Source of the DNA: Lachnospiraceae bacterium
Lineage (GTDB): Bacteria > Bacillota > Clostridia > Lachnospirales > Lachnospiraceae
Assembly (NCBI GenBank): GCA_021202715.1
Contig: JAJQCL010000208.1
Location: 1 to 7,180, forward strand
Length of the DNA: 7,180 bases
Reading direction: 5' to 3'
The position numbers were made by a program, and so were the translations under genes. Position 1 is the first letter of the stretch. Each line of letters starts with the position of its first letter. The notes beneath the pieces are model-generated. The model ran no database searches. It had not been told where the DNA came from and worked only from the letters and a program-made list of their open reading frames with translations. This document shows positions 5,726 to 7,180 of the stretch, in pieces.

Positions 5726-5777
5726 ACGAAAATCGGTGAACGGCTTTCGTTTTATCCTGAAATTGAAATTAAGTCAA
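5726..5777 (-). promoter_or_regulatory. Promoter and operator-like inverted repeat of the micro-ORF
   Basis: On the minus strand a -35 box TTGACT (5772-5777, five of six) is followed by 17 bases and a -10 box TAAAAC (5749-5754, four of six). Transcription should start near 5742. An inverted repeat with arms ACGAAA (5726-5731) and TTTCGT (5745-5750) overlaps the -10 box and the start site and could be a repressor site. Confidence 0.55.
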
Positions 5778-5822
5778 CGCCCAATAATGTATATCCCGCT
5801 TCTTCCCGGGTAAACTGTCTGC

Positions 5823-5860
5823 TATGATAGAGAAATCATACGCCGAAAGAAATCTTCGGC
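5823..5860 (+). promoter_or_regulatory. Recombinase promoter and leader with two inverted repeats
   Basis: TGCTATGAT is an extended -10 element (TATGAT at 5823-5828) with no convincing -35 box. The -10 box is also the left arm of an inverted repeat TATGAT-N6-ATCATA (5823-5840) spanning the expected start near 5835. A second repeat, GCCGAA (5842-5847) with TTCGGC (5855-5860), follows at once and would form a leader hairpin ending nine bases before the ribosome binding site GGGAGG (5869-5874). The first repeat sits where an autorepressor could bind. Confidence 0.45.
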
Positions 5861-5880
5861 CGACATCCGGGAGGTAAATC

Positions 5881-6717
5881 ATGGAATACATCACAGAGGA
5901 AAGTATCAGAGAATTTGAAAACACACTGACTTACAATGAAAAGGCCCGCGCCACCGTGCAGAAATACATCGCGGTGCTGCGGGTCCTTGCGGCGTGGCTG
6001 GGCGGAGAGGAGCTGACGAAGCCGAAGCTCCTCGCCTGGCGGGAGGCGCTGCTTGAGAAGAAGAAGGCCAAGACGGTGAACGGCGCGCTGTCCGCGGTCA
6101 ATGCCTATCTGCGATTCCGGGGACTGGAGGGACTGCGGGTGCATTTCGTCCGGGTGCAGCGGGCATCGTTCGTGGAGGAGAGCCGGGAGCTGACCGAAGC
6201 GGAATATAAACGACTGCTGGACGTAGCCCGGCGGAAGGGCGATGAGCGGTTATATTTTCTGATGATGACACTGGCGGGCACCGGCATCCGCATCAGTGAG
6301 CTGCCCTACATCACGGTAGAGGCCGTGGCCGCCGGACGTGCAGAGATTTATATGAAGGGGAAGAGCCGGACGGTGCTCCTGCCCCGGGAGCTGCGGCGTC
6401 ATCTGCGGGAATATATCAAAAGGAAGGGAATCCGTGAGGGAGTGATCTTCCGCACCCGCAGCGGGCGTCCCATGGACCGCAGCAACATCGGCCCCCAGAT
6501 GAAACGGCTCTGTGAGGCGGCGGGCGTGGACCGGAGCAAGGTTTTCCCCCACAACTTCCGTCATCTGTTCGCCCGCTGTTTTTACGCGGTGGAGAAGAAC
6601 CTGGCTCATCTGGCGGATGTTCTGGGGCACAGCCGCATCGAGACGACGCGGATCTATGTCGCTGTCAGCGCCGCCTCCCATGAGCGTGTTCTGGAACAGA
6701 TGCGGCTGGTCGTGTGA
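5881..6717 (+). CDS. Tyrosine recombinase/integrase (XerC/D-like)
   Basis: A site-specific DNA recombinase of 278 residues. Residues 1-90 form the SAM-like core-binding domain, and about 101-278 form the catalytic domain. The active-site set is complete: R137 (GTGIR), the beta-hairpin lysine K159 or K161 (MKGKSR), H224 and R227 (HNFRH), H250 (LGH) and nucleophile Y259 (TTRIY). The start is supported by GGGAGG at 5869-5874, six bases before the ATG. No excisionase, replication or mobilisation gene, tRNA or obvious att site lies beside it. It could be a chromosomal orphan recombinase (Xer-type or an invertase acting on DNA elsewhere) or the edge of an element outside the window. The HNFRHLFAR variant of box II resembles stand-alone recombinases common in Clostridia; that is from memory and not checked. 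Confidence 0.92.
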   Translation: MEYITEESIREFENTLTYNEKARATVQKYIAVLRVLAAWLGGEELTKPKLLAWREALLEKKKAKTVNGALSAVNAYLRFRGLEGLRVHFVRVQRASFVEESRELTEAEYKRLLDVARRKGDERLYFLMMTLAGTGIRISELPYITVEAVAAGRAEIYMKGKSRTVLLPRELRRHLREYIKRKGIREGVIFRTRSGRPMDRSNIGPQMKRLCEAAGVDRSKVFPHNFRHLFARCFYAVEKNLAHLADVLGHSRIETTRIYVAVSAASHERVLEQMRLVV

Positions 6718-6740
6718 GATTTTGTGGGGCGATTCGGCAG

Positions 6741-6776
6741 AAAAAAAGAAAACCGCAGAGTATCGCTTCTGCGGTT
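6741..6776 (-). terminator. Intrinsic terminator of the minus-strand small RNA
   Basis: A perfect 9-bp stem, AACCGCAGA (6751-6759) with TCTGCGGTT (6768-6776), surrounds an eight-base loop. On the minus strand it is followed by TTCTTTTTTT (6750-6741). The plus-strand side reads CAATTAATG, a poor U tract, so efficient termination is expected for transcription coming from the right. Confidence 0.8.
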
Positions 6777-6813
6777 CAATTAATGAAATAAAAAGAATGA
6801 CCTGTGTCAAACT
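6741..6813 (-). ncRNA. Short small RNA antisense to the recombinase 3' untranslated region
   Basis: A minus-strand promoter (6820-6848) and an intrinsic terminator define a transcript of about 72 nt. Its 5' half is an unpaired U/A-rich stretch, and its 3' half is the terminator hairpin. No start codon with a ribosome binding site is present. It lies 23 bases beyond the recombinase stop codon and is fully complementary to any recombinase mRNA that extends to the next plus-strand terminator at 6956. It could be a cis-antisense regulator of the recombinase, a trans-acting small RNA, or a spurious transcript. The ends are predicted only. Confidence 0.5.
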
Positions 6814-6819
6814 ATCGCT

Positions 6820-6848
6820 ATTATAGCCTACATAAATCGGATTTGCAA
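6820..6848 (-). promoter_or_regulatory. Sigma-A promoter of the minus-strand small RNA
   Basis: A perfect -10 box TATAAT (6820-6825, minus strand) lies 17 bases from TTGCAA (6843-6848), which matches four of six -35 positions. Transcription should start near 6813. The -35 box lies between short inverted arms, GATTT/AAATC (6840-6844 with 6853-6857). Confidence 0.65.
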
Positions 6849-6955
6849 GAGGAAATCTGATATTTTATCGAAAACATGGCTCCTTTTTTGGACGACAGAC
6901 GCCGATGCGGAGACCTGGCGAGGAAATTATGTTGCTTTTATGACACAAAAAGAAT

Positions 6956-6991
6956 GCCTGAGGCGGGGTTTTTCGCCGCAGGTTTCTTTTT
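6956..6991 (+). terminator. Intrinsic terminator downstream of the recombinase
   Basis: The stem CCTG-A-GGCG (6957-6965) pairs with CGCC-G-CAGG (6974-6982) with one A/G mismatch around an eight-base loop, followed by TTTCTTTTT (6983-6991). It probably ends the recombinase transcript, giving a 3' untranslated region of about 270 bases that includes the complement of the small RNA. Positions 6850-6955 upstream of it contain no gene that I can support. Confidence 0.7.
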
Positions 6992-7150
6992 CGTGCATGA
7001 AATGAGGCGATTTTGACCCGGAAGGATCAGGGAGAGACGCCCCACCCGTATTTTTTTCATTGCTGCGGACGATGATGGCACGGAAGAACCCCGGAAGCGA
7101 TATTCTGCGGCTCACAGGGAGAAAGACCCCTCCGAAGGGAGCGTGAAGAG

Positions 7151-7180
7151 ATGGGAGAAATCAGTGAGAGGACTTCTGAA
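7151..7180 (+). CDS. Possible 5' end of a gene running off the window
   Basis: An ATG at 7151 opens a frame of ten codons (MGEISERTSE) to the window edge. AAGGGAG at 7135-7141 lies nine bases upstream, and AAGAG abuts the ATG. The leader from 6992 to 7150 shows no convincing promoter and no other gene. Too little is present to name a product, and the call rests only on the ribosome binding site. Confidence 0.35.
   Translation, partial: MGEISERTSE

Noticed and set aside
5760..5820. Possible dif/Xer-like site upstream of the recombinase (GTAAACT and AATAATGTATA fragments)
   Set aside because: The fragments are not arranged as 11-bp arms around a central region, and no 28-bp partial palindrome is visible.
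5690..6851. TTGCAAGAG occurs inverted on both sides of the recombinase (minus strand near 5690-5698, plus strand 6843-6851), suggesting recombination sites
   Set aside because: Only nine bases match. For two flanks of roughly 280 and 460 bases, a match of this length is expected about as often as not by chance, and the surrounding bases do not align.
6821..6877. 18-codon minus-strand frame starting after AAGGAGCC
   Set aside because: The ribosome binding site is only two bases from the ATG, and the frame runs into the promoter of the small RNA.
6927..7115. 62-codon minus-strand frame with a GTG start
   Set aside because: There is no suitably placed ribosome binding site, it crosses a clear terminator, and it shows no recognisable pattern.
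1..7180. CRISPR arrays, tRNA and rRNA genes, insertion sequences
   Set aside because: I saw no regularly spaced repeats, cloverleaf sequences, rRNA segments or transposase with terminal repeats.

Overview
The window looks like chromosomal DNA of a GC-rich member of the Clostridia, probably Lachnospiraceae or a close relative. Three things suggest this: strong AGGAGG-type ribosome binding sites, near-consensus sigma-A promoters in AT-rich gaps, and a small cysteine-rich DUF6472-like protein of the sort I associate with that family. The taxonomic call is an inference, because there is no rRNA or other marker in the window.

Layout, left to right. Positions 24-215 hold a stand-alone small RNA gene on the plus strand, with a near-consensus promoter and an intrinsic terminator. 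It converges on asnA (aspartate-ammonia ligase, minus strand, 227-1237). Next, on the minus strand, is a two-gene ABC importer operon of the nitrate/sulfonate/taurine (NitT/TauT) type: ATPase 2244-2999 and permease 1453-2247, with overlapping stop and start codons. It is preceded by a leader containing two strong inverted repeats, and there is no substrate-binding protein gene beside it. Upstream of it, also on the minus strand, lies a 472-residue, very acidic putative lipoprotein (3217-4635). Its promoter has an 11-bp-period direct repeat where the -35 box should be.

A divergent, fully consensus promoter at 4832-4859 drives a plus-strand pair: a 59-residue Cys-rich protein (4907-5086) and a methylated-DNA-protein cysteine methyltransferase (5118-5600), ending in a clear terminator. 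The 280 bases after it carry a previously hidden 20-residue basic peptide gene on the minus strand, with its own promoter and an excellent ribosome binding site. A lone tyrosine recombinase follows on the plus strand (5881-6717), with two inverted repeats between its -10 box and start codon.

Downstream of the recombinase, a minus-strand promoter and intrinsic terminator about 70 nt apart define a second small RNA, antisense to the recombinase 3' untranslated region. A plus-strand terminator follows at 6956-6991, then about 160 bases with no recognisable gene. A possible gene start at 7151 runs off the window.

The protein genes are mostly unrelated housekeeping functions: asparagine synthesis, solute import and alkylation repair. 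The non-ordinary content lies in the gaps: two unassigned small RNA genes, a micro-ORF next to an orphan recombinase, and operator-like repeats at several promoters.
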